Source of the DNA: Pseudomonas putida | GTDB lineage: Bacteria; Pseudomonadota; Gammaproteobacteria; Pseudomonadales; Pseudomonadaceae | Direction of reading: 5' to 3' | Assembly (NCBI RefSeq): GCF_025905425.1 | Contig: NZ_CP109603.1 | Location: forward strand, 5,224,501-5,288,500 | DNA length: 64,000 nt | Notes under the pieces: model-generated | Seen by the model: only the letters and a program-made list of their open reading frames with translations | What the model was told of the DNA's origin: nothing | Database searches by the model: none | Translations under genes and position numbers: made by a program | In this document: positions 18,536-27,671 of the stretch, piece after piece | Layout: the number at the start of each line of letters is the position of its first letter | Position numbering within the stretch: the stretch's first letter is position 1

Positions 18536-19594
18536 TCAAAACAACGCCATCTGCCCGCCAGGCGGGCAGAACGCCGAGCAGTCCAGGGCTTGGGCTTCCC
18601 GCCCTTCAAACGCCAACCGTCGCGTGGCCTTGGCAAACCGTTGCGCCAACAGCTCGGCAAACACGCCCTCGCCCCGCATCCGCGCGCCAAAGCGGCTGTC
18701 ATAAAGCTCGCCACCCCGGCTCTGGCGAATCAGGCTTAACACATGGGCCGCACGCTGGGGGTAATGGTCTTGCAGCCACTGCTCGAACAGCGGCGCCACC
18801 TCCAGCGGCAGGCGCAACATCATGTAGGCAGCGCTCTGCGCACCCGCTTCCTTTGCAGCCTCCAGCAGGCGCTCCAGTTCGCTGTCGTTGATCATTGGAA
18901 TCATCGGCGAACACAACACCCCCACCGGCACCCCCGCCTCGCGCAGCACCCGAATCGCCCGCAACCGCGCCTTGGGTGATGCCGCACGGGGTTCGAGCAC
19001 CCGCTTGAGGTCATCGTCCAGCGTCGTCAGGCTGATCATCACCCGTGCCAGGCGCTGGCTGGCCATCTCGGACAAAAGGTCGAGGTCACGCAGCACCAGT
19101 GACCCCTTGGTGACGATGGTCACTGGGTGGCGGAAGCGCAAGAGCACCTCAAGCAAGCGCCGGGTCAGCAGATGATCGCGCTCGATGGGCTGGTAAGGGT
19201 CGGTATTGGACCCCAGGTTGATGGGCGCGCAGACATAACCCGGCTTGCTCAGTTGTTGTTCGAGCACTTCGGCGGCGTTGGTCTTGGCGATCAGCTTGGT
19301 TTCGAAATCCAGCCCAGGGGAAAGGTCCCAATACGCGTGGGAGGGGCGGGCATAGCAGTAGATACAGCCGTGCTCGCAGCCTCGGTAGGGGTTGATGGAG
19401 CGGTCGAAGGGCAGGTCGGGCGAAGTATTGCGGCTGATGACCGTCTTGGCGGTCTCGATCCGCACTTCGGTACCTTGGGTGACCGGGACTTCCTGATACC
19501 AGCCGTCATCCTCCGCCACGCACGAGCGAGGGGCGAAGCGGTTGTGCGGATTGTGCGCCGTTCCACGGCCCTTTTGCGGTGTTTGAGGTTTCAT
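18536..19594 (-). CDS. SPL-like radical SAM protein (PA0069 family)
   Basis: 352 residues. The Fe-S motif is C73-x3-C77-x2-C80 (RGCEHGCIYC), followed by YARPSH; the N-terminal half resembles spore-photoproduct-lyase-like radical SAM proteins (Rv2578c/PA0069 family). The substrate is unknown. The start at 19594 is preferred over one at 19606 because GAGG lies just upstream. A perfect LexA box sits 15-30 bases before the start, so expression is expected to rise with DNA damage. The gene is isolated from its neighbours by 80 bases upstream and 270 downstream. Confidence 0.9.
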   Translation of the reverse strand: MKPQTPQKGRGTAHNPHNRFAPRSCVAEDDGWYQEVPVTQGTEVRIETAKTVISRNTSPDLPFDRSINPYRGCEHGCIYCYARPSHAYWDLSPGLDFETKLIAKTNAAEVLEQQLSKPGYVCAPINLGSNTDPYQPIERDHLLTRRLLEVLLRFRHPVTIVTKGSLVLRDLDLLSEMASQRLARVMISLTTLDDDLKRVLEPRAASPKARLRAIRVLREAGVPVGVLCSPMIPMINDSELERLLEAAKEAGAQSAAYMMLRLPLEVAPLFEQWLQDHYPQRAAHVLSLIRQSRGGELYDSRFGARMRGEGVFAELLAQRFAKATRRLAFEGREAQALDCSAFCPPGGQMALF

Positions 19595-19608
19595 GGCCTG
19601 CCTCATTA

Positions 19609-19624
19609 CTGTATTTACATACAG
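19609..19624. promoter_or_regulatory. LexA (SOS) box
   Basis: CTGTATTTACATACAG is a perfect match to the palindromic consensus CTGTAT-N4-ATACAG. It lies in the 81-base gap between the M3 peptidase stop and the radical SAM start, and both genes run leftward, so only the radical SAM gene can be its target. Confidence 0.85.
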
Positions 19625-19675
19625 TATACCGGCTAGCCTGATCGCTCCAGCACCTCTGGTCAGGGCACCATGGGT

Positions 19676-21676
19676 TCAGGCCAGGCCATGCCAACTCAGA
19701 TAAGCAGCGGTGCTCGGTGCACGCCCGAGGAACGCTTCGATGCCCTCACGTAACGGCCGCGAAGCGCCCGGCGCGAACAACGCATCGTGCAGCGCGCGCC
19801 CGGTTGCACGGTCAAGCAAGCCTTGCGCTTCAAATCGGCTGAACAGGTCGAAGGCATGCACGTTTGCCCAGATATACGCGTAGTAGCCGGCATCGTATCC
19901 ACTTATCAAGTGGTCAAAGGCATGTGCCGGGTGTTCAAAATCAGCCAGCGGCCAGTAGCCGCAGCGTTCGTGCGCAGCATCCAAGCGCTGTTCAAGGGTT
20001 CTGCCATCATTGGGCGCTGCATGCAGATCAATGTCGAACAAGGCCAGGCTCAAGTGACGGGCCGCGTCCTCCACGCCTTCCTGGCGTAGCCGGCTCAAAC
20101 ACGCTTCGACCCGTGCAGGTGTGAGCTGGCTGCCATCGTGCTGGTGCGATGAGATCGCTACCAGGTAGTTCGCGTCCCATAACCACCGCTCGAACAGCGT
20201 GCCGAACAATTCCACACCATCGGTGCCAAGCTCGGTCACATTGGACATCACATGGTTGGTAGTGCGCACCAGAAGGTGATGCAGAGCATGGCCAAACTCA
20301 TGGAACATTTTGCGTAGCGACAGGTGATCAAGCAGAGGCTGGGTACCCGTGGCCGGTTGCGCCACATCGCAGCAAACCACCACTGAAGCCGCCTGATAGA
20401 TCCCCTCGGCAGTCACCCGGCGATTGCGTATGTACAGGGTGTAGACCGAGTCAGCTTGCTTGCCGGTGCGCTGCACGGCATCCACATAGAGCAGACCAAT
20501 GAGCGCATTGTCCTGCCACACCTCGAATGCCTGCACGCTGTCATCCCAGGTCGCAAGGTGCTTGGGTGTCAGCACCAGACCAAACAGCTGTTGCGCCAGC
20601 TGCTGCAAAGCCACGATCACGCTGTTCAGCGGAAAGTATTCGCGCAAGGCTTCGGTGGACAGCACCGTGCGCGAGGCGGCCTGCAGATAGGCAATGTCCC
20701 AGGGCTTTACCTGGCCCAAACCCTGTGCAACAGCCTGGCGCTCGATTTTCGAGCGCCATTGCAGCATGGCGGGACGAATGTCGTCGGCCAAGTCATGCAA
20801 AAAGCTGCGCACCTGAGCGACCGACCCGGCACTCTTGGCATTCAGGCTCTGCTCCAGGTGGCTGGCAAAGCCAAGCAAGTGCGCCTTCTTCGCCCGCAAT
20901 TGCGCCAGCCGTTGCAGGTGTGTGCCGTTGTCCAGCAAAGGGTCGTTACTGACGCCACGGGTGTGATAGGCCCGATACACGCGCTCGCGCAGTTGGCGGC
21001 TCTCGGCATGCCTCAGCACGGCTTCGGTGGCAGCGCTCTCACAGGCAATCAACCAACCTGACGAACCGGCTGCTTGCGCCCGCACCGCCAGCTCATCACG
21101 AACCCGTGGTGGAATGCCGTGCAGTTCGGCTTCATCATCGATCGCAAGGCCCGGGCGTTCGAGATTGCTGGCAAAGGCGTCGCTCGACGCACTGATCTGA
21201 GCCTGCAGGTCAGCCAGGCGTGCCTTGCCCGCAGCATCGAGTAGCGCGCCACTGGTGGCGAACTTGTGCAGGTGCCAACGCAGGGTGGCACGCTGTTGGG
21301 TATCCAGATTCTTGCCGATGGCACTGCTCGCCAAGCGCTCATACAAGGCGTGCAAGCTGCTGTTGGTGAATTTTTGATCAAACCGAACAGTGGTCTCTGT
21401 GGAGAAGCCAAAAATGGCGCCTGCCCAGGCGGAACCCTTGCCTACCAGCGGCGTGGCCGCATTCAGCGCCGCCAATAGCTGGGCATCCAGATCATCTACC
21501 GCCAGCACCAGGTCATCCCAGGTAGGCAAGGCCTGCTGTGCTTTGATGATGCTGGTAATGCCTTGCTTGTGGGCCGTCAGCACATGGTCGAACGCTGCAC
21601 GCATGTTTTCCAGCGTGATGGCGTCATAGTCGACAGGCACGTTGCCGGGTTGCAAAAGAGGATTATCGATAGTCAT
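19676..21676 (-). CDS. M3 family zinc metallopeptidase, PrlC paralogue
   Basis: 666 residues. The zinc site H459-E-F-G-H463 is intact, followed by the downstream Glu-bearing helix (VTELGTDGVELFGTLFERW). It starts like its neighbour PrlC (NPLLQP...) and is the same length class, but clearly diverged along the body. It is a cytoplasmic oligopeptidase of the thimet/Dcp family by homology; the substrate is unknown. The ATG follows AGGTGAAG. It lies downstream of prlC and the zinc-ribbon gene, so it probably arose by an old duplication or was gained as an extra M3 enzyme. Confidence 0.92.
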   Translation of the reverse strand: MTIDNPLLQPGNVPVDYDAITLENMRAAFDHVLTAHKQGITSIIKAQQALPTWDDLVLAVDDLDAQLLAALNAATPLVGKGSAWAGAIFGFSTETTVRFDQKFTNSSLHALYERLASSAIGKNLDTQQRATLRWHLHKFATSGALLDAAGKARLADLQAQISASSDAFASNLERPGLAIDDEAELHGIPPRVRDELAVRAQAAGSSGWLIACESAATEAVLRHAESRQLRERVYRAYHTRGVSNDPLLDNGTHLQRLAQLRAKKAHLLGFASHLEQSLNAKSAGSVAQVRSFLHDLADDIRPAMLQWRSKIERQAVAQGLGQVKPWDIAYLQAASRTVLSTEALREYFPLNSVIVALQQLAQQLFGLVLTPKHLATWDDSVQAFEVWQDNALIGLLYVDAVQRTGKQADSVYTLYIRNRRVTAEGIYQAASVVVCCDVAQPATGTQPLLDHLSLRKMFHEFGHALHHLLVRTTNHVMSNVTELGTDGVELFGTLFERWLWDANYLVAISSHQHDGSQLTPARVEACLSRLRQEGVEDAARHLSLALFDIDLHAAPNDGRTLEQRLDAAHERCGYWPLADFEHPAHAFDHLISGYDAGYYAYIWANVHAFDLFSRFEAQGLLDRATGRALHDALFAPGASRPLREGIEAFLGRAPSTAAYLSWHGLA

Positions 21677-21807
21677 GCTGCTTCACCTTACGCGTGGGGA
21701 AGCGAGAGGGTGCGCCGCCTGGGTAAGCCGCGTGCTTTGACTATCTACCGCACTGCAAGCGGTCGGGAAGAGGCCACCCGGGCCAGAGCCCAGGTGGCAT
21801 CACGGCC

Positions 21808-22089
21808 TTATTCAGCCGGTTTTTTCAACTTGGGGTTGGGGAAGAACTGCACGGTCTGCACCTTGGCCGGTGCTGCCTTGGGCGCCAGGTGGTTGACCCG
21901 GGTGCCGAGTTCCGAGGGCACCGACAGGCCTTGTTCGTTGAGGGTGTCGGTGAAGCCGCAGGCCACGCACTCGCGGTGCGGTACGCCATCCTCGTTCCAC
22001 ATCATCAGCTTGTCGGGCTCGCTGCACGCCGGGCAGACTGCCCCGGCGATGAAGCGTTTCTTGGTCTTGTTCACAACTACCTCACTCAT
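21808..22089 (-). CDS. YheV-like zinc-ribbon protein
   Basis: 93 residues with two CxxC knuckles (CPAC at about 19-22 and CVAC at about 41-44) forming a zinc ribbon, then a basic tail rich in Lys, Ala and Pro. The start overlaps the prlC stop by 4 bases, so the two are probably co-translated. The family is called a putative metal chaperone or zinc-ribbon protein; its role is not known. Confidence 0.88.
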   Translation of the reverse strand: MSEVVVNKTKKRFIAGAVCPACSEPDKLMMWNEDGVPHRECVACGFTDTLNEQGLSVPSELGTRVNHLAPKAAPAKVQTVQFFPNPKLKKPAE

Positions 22090-24137
22090 GCCGCCGCGTC
22101 CTCGCTCAGCCCGCAGTGGCGCAGCAATGCATCGATGGAAGGCTCACGGCCACGGAAGTCGACGAACAGCACCATCGGCTCACGCGAACCACCCCGTGCC
22201 AGGATCGCCTCGCGGAAGGCACGACCGGTGTCGGCATTGAGCACGCCTTCTTCCTCGAAGCGCGAGAAGGCGTCTGCCGACAGCACTTCGGCCCACTTGT
22301 AGCTGTAGTAACCCGCCGCATAACCGCCCGCGAAGATGTGCGCAAAGCTGTTGGGGAAGCGGTTGTACGCCGGTGGGCGCATCACCGACACCTCGTCGCG
22401 CACGCCTTCGAGCACGTCGAGCACGCTGCGGCCGTCGCCATGGGTGGCGTGCAGCTCGAAGTCGAACAGCGAGAACTCCAGCTGGCGCACCATCATCATG
22501 CCCGACTGGAAGTTTTTCGCCGCCAGCATCTTGTCCAGCAGGTCCTGGGGCAGGGCAGCGCCGGTCTCGTAATGGCCGGAGATCAGCGCCAGGCCTTCCG
22601 GTTCCCAGCACCAGTTTTCCATGAACTGGCTTGGCAGCTCGACCGCATCCCAGGCCACGCCGTTGATGCCGGACACACCCGCGTGCTCGATGCGGGTCAG
22701 CAAGTGGTGCAGACCGTGGCCGAACTCGTGGAACAGGGTGGTGACTTCATCGTGGGTCAACAGCGCCGGCTTGCCTGGCGCGGCGGGGGTGAAGTTGCAC
22801 ACCAGGTTGGCCACCGGGCTCTGCAGCACGCCCTCGACGGTGCGGCGACGGTCACGGGCACCGTCCATCCAGGCGCCACCACGCTTGTTGGCGCGGGCAT
22901 ACAGGTCGAAGAAGAAACGGCCGACGTGCTGGCCGTTTTCCTTGATTTCGAACAGGCGCACATCCGGGTGCCAGCTGTCGAAGCCCTTGAGCTCGGCGAT
23001 TTCGATGCCGTACAGACGCTGGACGATGCTGAACAGGCCAGACAGCACCTTGTCGATCGGGAAGTAGGCACGCAGGGTTTCTTGCGACACGCTGTAACGT
23101 TGCTCGCGCAGCTTCTCGCCGAAGTAACCGGCATCCCAGCTGGACAACTGCGGGCAGCCTTGCTCGGTGGCATAGGCCTTGAGCTGTTCCAGGTCCTGGG
23201 CAGCGAATGGCTTGGAACGCTTGGCCAGGTCACGCAGGAAGTTCAGCACCTGGTCGCTGGTCTCGGCCATCTTGGTGGCCAGGCTCAGCTCGGCGTAGTT
23301 CGGGTAGCCCAGCAGTTGGGCCAGTTCTTGGCGCAGGTCGAGGATTTCCTGCATCACCGGGCCATTGTCGAACTGGCCGGCATTGGGGCCTTGGTCCGAG
23401 GCGCGGGTGCAATAGGCGGCATACAGCTCTTCGCGCAGGGCGCGGTCGCTGGCGTAGGTCATTACCGCGTAGTAGCTAGGGAACTCCAGGGTGATCAGCC
23501 AGCCATCCAGCGCTTTGGCCTGGGCCGCAGCAGCCATCTGCGCCTTGGCCGAATCGGTCAGTCCGTCCAGCGCGGCTTCGTCGGTGACGTGCTTGGTCCA
23601 GGCCTGGGTAGCATCGAGCAACTGATTGGAGAAGCGGCTGCCCAGTTCGCTGAGCTTGCTCTGCACTTCGGCGTAACGCTGCTGCTTGTCGGCAGGCAGG
23701 TCGATGCCCGACAGACGGAAGTCACGCAGGGCGTGTTCGAGGATGGTCTTTTGCGCCACGTCGAAACCAGCCGCTTCCGGGCTGTTGACCAACGCTTCAT
23801 AGGCATCGAACAGCGCACGGTTCTGGCCCAGTTCGGTAGAGTAGGCGCTCAGCGCCGGCAGGCAAGACTCGTAGGCCTCGCGCAGTTCCTTGCTGTTGCA
23901 CACGGCATTGAGGTGGCTGACCGGGCTCCAGGCCGCGCCCAGGCGGTCATTGAGTTCGTCCATGGCCAGCACCAGGCCAGCCCAGGAGGGGTTCTTGCCC
24001 TGTTGCTCGAGAATTTCGGCAATGGCTTTACGGTTGTCGGCCAGGATCTCTTCGATCGCCGGCAGCACGTGTTCGGCACGGATCGCCGAGAAGGGCGGCA
24101 GATCGTAGGGCTGCAGAAGCGGGTTGGTCGCACTCAC
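22086..24137 (-). CDS. prlC: Oligopeptidase A
   Basis: 683 residues from the GTG at 24137, matching the ~680 residues of E. coli PrlC (OpdA) and its N terminus (TNPLL...LPPFS). Zinc motif HEFGHGLHHLL lies near residue 460-470, followed by the GVAWDAVELPSQFMENW segment carrying the third ligand Glu. It degrades short peptides, including cleaved signal peptides, in the cytoplasm. Confidence 0.96.
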   Translation of the reverse strand: MSATNPLLQPYDLPPFSAIRAEHVLPAIEEILADNRKAIAEILEQQGKNPSWAGLVLAMDELNDRLGAAWSPVSHLNAVCNSKELREAYESCLPALSAYSTELGQNRALFDAYEALVNSPEAAGFDVAQKTILEHALRDFRLSGIDLPADKQQRYAEVQSKLSELGSRFSNQLLDATQAWTKHVTDEAALDGLTDSAKAQMAAAAQAKALDGWLITLEFPSYYAVMTYASDRALREELYAAYCTRASDQGPNAGQFDNGPVMQEILDLRQELAQLLGYPNYAELSLATKMAETSDQVLNFLRDLAKRSKPFAAQDLEQLKAYATEQGCPQLSSWDAGYFGEKLREQRYSVSQETLRAYFPIDKVLSGLFSIVQRLYGIEIAELKGFDSWHPDVRLFEIKENGQHVGRFFFDLYARANKRGGAWMDGARDRRRTVEGVLQSPVANLVCNFTPAAPGKPALLTHDEVTTLFHEFGHGLHHLLTRIEHAGVSGINGVAWDAVELPSQFMENWCWEPEGLALISGHYETGAALPQDLLDKMLAAKNFQSGMMMVRQLEFSLFDFELHATHGDGRSVLDVLEGVRDEVSVMRPPAYNRFPNSFAHIFAGGYAAGYYSYKWAEVLSADAFSRFEEEGVLNADTGRAFREAILARGGSREPMVLFVDFRGREPSIDALLRHCGLSEDAAA

Positions 24138-24239
24138 GGTTTGGATACCTTGGCAGAAGAAACACTGGACCATCTTAATTACAATCGACGCCGACCGCAG
24201 CAGGCAGCCTGCCTATCGGCACAGATGAGAGACCCTATC

Positions 24240-24788
24240 ATGGCCATCCGAAGCTTCCAGCAACACACTCCGAAAGTTGGACCACGGGCCTTCATCGACC
24301 GCTCGGCGGTGGTGTTGGGCGATGTGGAGATCGGCGAAGACAGCTCGGTCTGGCCATTGACTGTAGTACGCGGCGACATGCACCGCATCCGCATCGGCGC
24401 ACGTACCAGCGTGCAGGACGCCAGCGTCCTGCACATCACCCATGCCGGCCCTTTCAACCCGGATGGCTTCCCGCTGATCATCGGCGATGACGTGACCATC
24501 GGTCACAAAGTGATGCTGCATGGCTGTACCCTGGGCAACCGTATCCTGGTCGGCATGGGCAGCACCATCATGGATGGCGCCATCGTCGAGGACGAGGTGA
24601 TCATTGGCGCCGGCAGCCTGGTACCGCCCGGCAAGCGCCTGGAGAGCGGCTTCTTGTATGTCGGCAGCCCGGTGAAACAGGCCCGGCCGCTGACCGACAA
24701 GGAGCGGGCCTTCTTCCCGTACAGCGCCGGCAATTACGTCAAGCTCAAGGACCAGCACCTGGCCGAAGGCTACGACCAACCAGAATGA
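24240..24788 (+). CDS. Gamma-carbonic-anhydrase-like hexapeptide protein (YrdA family)
   Basis: 182 residues, ATG preceded by GAGAG. A left-handed beta-helix of hexapeptide repeats fills residues 10-150; the metal-binding pattern is visible as His at HITHAGP and the pair GHKVMLHGCTLGN. The family resembles gamma-carbonic anhydrases, but most YrdA proteins have no proven activity. Divergent from prlC, and 19 bases upstream of the HAD phosphatase gene. Confidence 0.92.
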   Translation: MAIRSFQQHTPKVGPRAFIDRSAVVLGDVEIGEDSSVWPLTVVRGDMHRIRIGARTSVQDASVLHITHAGPFNPDGFPLIIGDDVTIGHKVMLHGCTLGNRILVGMGSTIMDGAIVEDEVIIGAGSLVPPGKRLESGFLYVGSPVKQARPLTDKERAFFPYSAGNYVKLKDQHLAEGYDQPE

Positions 24789-24807
24789 CTTGAGTGGAAT
24801 CGCTTAC

Positions 24808-25458
24808 ATGCACCAACAGAATGTCCTTTTCGACCTCGACGGCACCCTGACCGACCCACGGCTGGGGATTACCCGCTCCATCCAGTACGCGTTGGCCAAA
24901 CTGGGTATCGATGAGCCGGACCTGACCCGCCTCGAACACTTCATCGGCCCGCCCTTGCTGCAGGCATTCATGCAGTTTTACGGCTTCGACGAAGCCAAGG
25001 CGTGGGAGGCGGTCAATTTCTATCGCGAGCGCTTCCGCGTTACCGGTCTTTACGAGAACCAGGTGTTCGATGGTGTGCCGGAGCTGCTCGAAGCCCTCAA
25101 TGGGCAGGGGCGCACGCTGTATGTGGCCACGTCCAAGCCTTGGGAATTTGCCCGCGAGATTGCCCGGCACTTTGCGTTCGACCATCACTTCAAGGTGATT
25201 TATGGCAGCGAACTGGACGGCACGCGTACCAACAAGGTCGAGCTGATTCGCCACTTGCTGGACGAGGAAGGGCTGGACCCGGCGCAGACGCTGATGATCG
25301 GCGATCGCAAGCATGACCTGATCGGTGCGCGCAGCAACGGGCTGCAGGCAGTGGCGGTGGGGTATGGGTTTGGTAGTGAGGAAGAGCTGAAGGCCCAGGC
25401 GCCGGCGTTTCATTTCGCGACGTTGGCCGAGATGCATCGGGCCTTTATCAAAGCTTGA
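24808..25458 (+). CDS. HAD-superfamily hydrolase, phosphoglycolate-phosphatase-like
   Basis: 216 residues from the ATG at 24808; a TTG at 24790 would add six residues. HAD motif I is DLDGTLTDPRLG near the N terminus, motif II TSKPWEFA, motif III with Lys in RTNKVEL, motif IV MIGDRKHDLIGA. The helical cap is of the Gph/PGMB subclass. The substrate is not fixed by sequence. Probably co-transcribed with the YrdA gene. Confidence 0.9.
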   Translation: MHQQNVLFDLDGTLTDPRLGITRSIQYALAKLGIDEPDLTRLEHFIGPPLLQAFMQFYGFDEAKAWEAVNFYRERFRVTGLYENQVFDGVPELLEALNGQGRTLYVATSKPWEFAREIARHFAFDHHFKVIYGSELDGTRTNKVELIRHLLDEEGLDPAQTLMIGDRKHDLIGARSNGLQAVAVGYGFGSEEELKAQAPAFHFATLAEMHRAFIKA

Positions 25459-25466
25459 TAGTGATT

Positions 25467-25588
25467 GGGGCTGCTTTGCAGCCCATTCGCGGGCAAGCCC
25501 GCTCCCACAAAAATATCGCTGAACTCAAGGGCGGCGCTGTAACTGTGGGAGCGGGCTTGCCCGCGAATGGGCCGCACAGCGGCCCCAC
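25467..25588. repeat. REP pair with extended GC stem
   Basis: REP copies (attcgcgggcaagcccgctcccac and its complement) flank a ~45-base spacer. The palindrome is extended outward by ggggctgctttgcagccc on the left and gggccgcacagcggcccc on the right, each a small hairpin of its own. It lies between convergent genes. Confidence 0.85.
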
Positions 25589-25592
25589 AATC

Positions 25593-26684
25593 TCATTGGC
25601 TAACCACAAACCGCGCCAACGCCGCCTGGCGCGCTTCGACCGGCAATCGCCCCAACGCCTCGACCCGCTCATAAAACCGCCCCCAATCCCCGCCAACCTC
25701 CCGAAACACCGCCGCAAACGCCGGCACCCATTGGTCATACAGCCCAAACGGCAGCAGCTTGGCATTGCTCATCGGCCCATACATCCAGGCGTCATAACGC
25801 GTATCGCCACCCCACTGGCTATCACGCACTGTTCGGTACTCACGCCGCAGCCGCTCGAACTCCGCCTGCTTCGCCACCCGCTTGTGCGCGTCATCCAGGG
25901 GGCCTGCGTACATCACCTGAAGCCGTTCACGGCTGGCCAGCACCAACCGAATGAACTGGTCCCGCTGCGCCGCCTGGTCATCCTCGATCGCTGCAAGCCC
26001 GCGCGCCGCGCGCCATTGCCGCGCCCCCTCCTGCTCGACGAAGGTGGCAAACGACTCGTTGAATGCCGTGTCGTCCTGTACGTAAAAACGCTGATGGGCC
26101 AGCTCATGGAAAATCAGCGAAGCCAGCCGTTCATCTCCCCAGCCGACCATCGATGACAGCAACGGGTCATCGAACCAGCCTAGGGTCGAGTACGCCTCGA
26201 CGCCGCCCACATACACATCCATACCCGCCTCACGCATCAACGCCGCCGCGCCACGCGCCGCCCCCTGACGGTAATAGCCGCGATAAGCCACGCAGCCCGC
26301 AATCGGGAAGCAGTGCGTCACGGGTTGCAACGACAGTTCCGGCGTGGCGAACACGTTCCACACCACGTAGGGGCGACCCAGGTCGGCGTAAACCCGGTAG
26401 CTGCGGTTGTCCGGCAGTTTCAACTGCTGGCTGGCGAACACCCGGGCCTGTTCGGCATGCTGCAAGCGCGTACGCAGTTGCGGGCTGCTGGCCGGGTCTG
26501 CCATCACCTGTTCCACCGGCTGACGCGCGCGCAACAGCTGCAACTGGCCCTCTGCCAACTGGCTGTAATAGCCAACGCCACTACAACCGTTCAGCAGAAC
26601 AGCCGCCAGCAGGGGAACAAAACGGCTGAAAACACGGTCGAGTGGCCCAGGGTCTGAGCGCTGAAAAAGAAAAAGTCGAAGCAT
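25593..26684 (-). CDS. Predicted zinc aminopeptidase lipoprotein (PF10023 type)
   Basis: 363 residues. After about 20 positively charged residues comes a hydrophobic stretch ending LLNGCSG, a lipobox. The zinc motif HELAHQRFYV is followed by ESFATFVEQEG, matching the family of predicted aminopeptidases. The start at 26684 has no strong ribosome site; a downstream GTG (in DRVFSRFVPLL) could be the true start. Divergent from the lipoprotein pair. Confidence 0.88.
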   Translation of the reverse strand: MLRLFLFQRSDPGPLDRVFSRFVPLLAAVLLNGCSGVGYYSQLAEGQLQLLRARQPVEQVMADPASSPQLRTRLQHAEQARVFASQQLKLPDNRSYRVYADLGRPYVVWNVFATPELSLQPVTHCFPIAGCVAYRGYYRQGAARGAAALMREAGMDVYVGGVEAYSTLGWFDDPLLSSMVGWGDERLASLIFHELAHQRFYVQDDTAFNESFATFVEQEGARQWRAARGLAAIEDDQAAQRDQFIRLVLASRERLQVMYAGPLDDAHKRVAKQAEFERLRREYRTVRDSQWGGDTRYDAWMYGPMSNAKLLPFGLYDQWVPAFAAVFREVGGDWGRFYERVEALGRLPVEARQAALARFVVSQ

Positions 26685-26751
26685 CTGGGACTGTCTGACT
26701 CGCTCACGGCCAATTCGCTCCAAGACTATCTCGCCAGGGGGGAGTTTCGCC

Positions 26752-27165
26752 ATGCGTCCATTGTTTGCCGCCAGCACACTCATGCTGTTGTCCGCGTGCT
26801 CGACCCTGCCGGACCCCGATCCGAACCAGGCGTGGGTCGACCTCACACCCCAGGACGAAACGTCGCTGCACGCCGTGCAGGTAGACGAACGCGACTGGGC
26901 CGACACGCGCTACTTTGAAGTGCCCCCCGGCAGCCACGAACTGACCGTGCGCTACCAGTTCCCGGTCACCCCGAGCAATATCGGCCCGGTGAACGAGCCG
27001 CTGTGGCGCGATTGCCAGCTCAACCTGACGTTCAAGGACTTCAGCGCCGGGCAACGTTACCAACTGCAGGCGGGCAGCATTGGCTTCCGTCCCTGGATCA
27101 AACTCTACGACCACCAGCAAAAACTGGTGGGCCAAGGCCTGCCAGCGGGCTGTCAGCGCACCTGA
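26752..27165 (+). CDS. Small lipoprotein, paralogue A
   Basis: 137 residues with signal peptide and lipobox LLSAC (Cys at 16). The mature part is beta-rich with NQAWVDL, RYFEVPPGSHELTVRYQF and a late FSAGQRYQL motif. It aligns well with the next gene (same length, same QAWVxL and PGxHELxVRxxx blocks), so the two are tandem paralogues. The function is unknown; the PG-x-H-x-L-x-V-x-Y pattern resembles PEGA-like surface domains. Confidence 0.87.
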   Translation: MRPLFAASTLMLLSACSTLPDPDPNQAWVDLTPQDETSLHAVQVDERDWADTRYFEVPPGSHELTVRYQFPVTPSNIGPVNEPLWRDCQLNLTFKDFSAGQRYQLQAGSIGFRPWIKLYDHQQKLVGQGLPAGCQRT

Positions 27166-27220
27166 ACCCCGCAAACGGCGCTATGCTTGTAGCTTGTGAG
27201 TCGCAAGTGGGAGTTTTGCC

Positions 27221-27634
27221 ATGCGCCAGCCCATGATGCTGATCGCCCTCAGTGCACTGGGGGCTTGCGCCAGCCCCTTGCCGCCCGTCGACCCCAAGCA
27301 GGCCTGGGTCGAGCTTTCCACCATCACCCCCGGCAGAGTCATCATGGCCGACCGCCTCGACGGCAAGCGGCTGGAGGATGGCCGATACTTCCAGGTGACG
27401 CCTGGCAAGCATGAACTGGTGGTGCGTTTTGATTATGAGATCTACGGTGGCGGCATGATGTCCCAGCCCAGGGACCGTACCTGCTACCTGACGGTGCGCT
27501 ATGACAATTTCAAAGCCGGCGAACGCTATCGCCTGGAGGCCCGCGCGCCGGTGATGGAGCCGCAGGTACTGCTGTACGACGCCAGCCGCACGGTGGTGGT
27601 GAACGAGCCCAGCAACGTGTTTTGCATTCCCTGA
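27221..27634 (+). CDS. Small lipoprotein, paralogue B
   Basis: 137 residues; signal peptide ends with the lipobox LGACAS. Shared blocks with the preceding paralogue are KQAWVELS, DGRYFQVTPGKHELVVRFDY and FKAGERYRL. A pair of cysteines (RTCYLTV and NVFCIP) may form a disulfide, and paralogue A has cysteines at similar places. Gap of 55 bases to paralogue A, same strand, probably one transcript. Confidence 0.87.
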   Translation: MRQPMMLIALSALGACASPLPPVDPKQAWVELSTITPGRVIMADRLDGKRLEDGRYFQVTPGKHELVVRFDYEIYGGGMMSQPRDRTCYLTVRYDNFKAGERYRLEARAPVMEPQVLLYDASRTVVVNEPSNVFCIP

Positions 27635-27637
27635 CTT

Positions 27638-27660
27638 TGGGGGGCGCTTTGCGCCCCCAG
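27638..27660. terminator. GC hairpin after the lipoprotein pair
   Basis: gggggcgctttgcgccccc forms a tight stem with a short loop right after the paralogue B stop. It is between convergent genes and lacks a long T run, so it may serve as a 3'-end structure for both. Confidence 0.65.
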
Positions 27661-27671
27661 CCAACTAGACC

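Noticed and set aside
22116..24788. 890-codon plus-strand frame antisense to prlC and continuous with the YrdA gene
   Set aside because: The part before 24240 is the complement of a well-supported peptidase gene and has low-complexity, database-unlike content. YrdA has its own ribosome site and ATG at 24240.
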